A stretch of 6,234 nt of DNA, taken from contig DEHX01000004.1 of NCBI GenBank assembly GCA_002352145.1, positions 14,739 to 20,972 of the forward strand, written 5' to 3'. This document shows positions 5,914 to 6,234 of this stretch, piece after piece (the first letter of the stretch is position 1; every line of letters begins with the position of its first letter). The notes under the pieces are model-generated. The model was not told the origin of the DNA, did not search any database, and saw nothing but the letters and a program-made list of their open reading frames with translations. The position numbers were made by a program, and so were the translations under genes. The DNA is from Chitinophagaceae bacterium UBA2789. GTDB taxonomy: Bacteria > Bacteroidota > Bacteroidia > Chitinophagales > Chitinophagaceae.

Positions 5914-6234
5914 CTATTTACTCAGGTACATACTCCTGTCTTTATATAGTTGCCTGAAATACGGGTCCCTCAGGTTTTTGATGAAGCGAATAGCTTCTCC
6001 GGTTGATTTCATTTCAGGTCCCAGTTCTTTATTTACCCCGGGAAATTTATTAAAGCTGAATACCGGCTCTTTTATGGCAAAACCATCGAGGTGTTTTTCT
6101 TCCGGTATGTCAGCTACTTTCATTTCTCCCATCATCACTTTGGTGGCATAATTCAGGTAAGGTTTGCCATAGGCTTTTGCAATAAAGGGAGTAGTCCTTG
6201 ATGCCCTGGGGTTAGCTTCAATCACATACACTTT
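5914..6234 (-). CDS. carB: Carbamoyl-phosphate synthase large subunit, C-terminal end (cut by right window edge)
   Basis: The last 106 codons of an open frame that continues beyond position 6234. It starts within VYVIEANPRASR, the metal- and ATP-binding end of the second ATP-grasp domain (E and N of IEAN are the conserved ligands), then TTPFIAKAYGKPYLNYATKV and FSFNKFPGVNKELGPEMKSTGEA, which closely match the E. coli segment [21 protein letters not shown]. The enzyme makes carbamoyl phosphate from glutamine-derived ammonia, bicarbonate and ATP for pyrimidine and arginine synthesis, in the cytoplasm with CarA. The protein ends about 28 residues later (DRSMYLSK), so the C-terminal MGS allosteric domain of the E. 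coli enzyme is absent. From memory, this short form is normal in many Flavobacteriia and Chitinophagia, so it is not scored as a truncation. The GTG at 6231 is an internal valine, not a start. Confidence 0.93.
   Translation of the reverse strand, partial: KVYVIEANPRASRTTPFIAKAYGKPYLNYATKVMMGEMKVADIPEEKHLDGFAIKEPVFSFNKFPGVNKELGPEMKSTGEAIRFIKNLRDPYFRQLYKDRSMYLSK

Noticed and set aside
5914..6234. carB as a frameshifted or truncated pseudogene
   Set aside because: The C-terminal segment is cleanly conserved to its stop, nothing resembling an MGS domain lies in the 54 bp that follow, and the short form fits what I recall of other Bacteroidota CarB proteins.

Overview
The window looks like chromosomal DNA of a Bacteroidota bacterium, probably from the Chitinophagaceae or a close relative. 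This rests on four things: a CarB C-terminus that stops shortly after the second ATP-grasp domain and has no MGS domain; a giant periplasmic-propeller histidine kinase of the type almost confined to this phylum; AT-rich spacers with TAnnTTTG-like rather than TATAAT-like promoter elements; and a secreted protein with GIGT-type fibre repeats. The genus is an inference and was not tested. Every gene in the window lies on the minus strand, so the biological reading direction is right to left.

Reading in that direction: 6234-5914 is the C-terminal end of carB (carbamoyl-phosphate synthase large subunit), cut by the window edge. Only 54 bp later comes a 997-residue sensor kinase (5859-2866) with a signal peptide, two seven-bladed propellers (14 repeats countable by eye), a Y_Y_Y domain, one membrane helix and a HisKA_3/HATPase core. 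A perfect 12-bp inverted repeat surrounds its start codon. A NarL/FixJ-type response regulator follows (about 2813-2187), clearly its partner. After 66 bp comes a 406-residue secreted protein (2120-900) with fibre-type GIGT repeats and a C-terminal jelly-roll-like, C1q/TNF-like head.

Just downstream of this fibre gene (889-700) lies a decayed, internally deleted relative. It has a recognisable signal-peptide start with a stop at codon 2, joined out of frame to a C-terminal tail that aligns without gaps to the last 47 residues of the intact protein. A strong intrinsic-terminator-like hairpin (576-603) follows. The remaining AT-rich spacer (about 297-575) holds no gene I can support. The left edge (296-1) is the N-terminal part of a conserved, uncharacterised helical protein with a probable GTG start.

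Working model (inference): kinase, regulator and fibre protein form one sensing and surface-response cassette inserted behind carB. The fibre gene once had a tandem paralogue that was lost by internal deletion. Points most worth a second look are the hairpin that holds the kinase start codon in its loop, the decayed paralogue, and the pairing of a propeller-type sensor with a fibre/C1q-like protein instead of a polysaccharide-utilisation locus.
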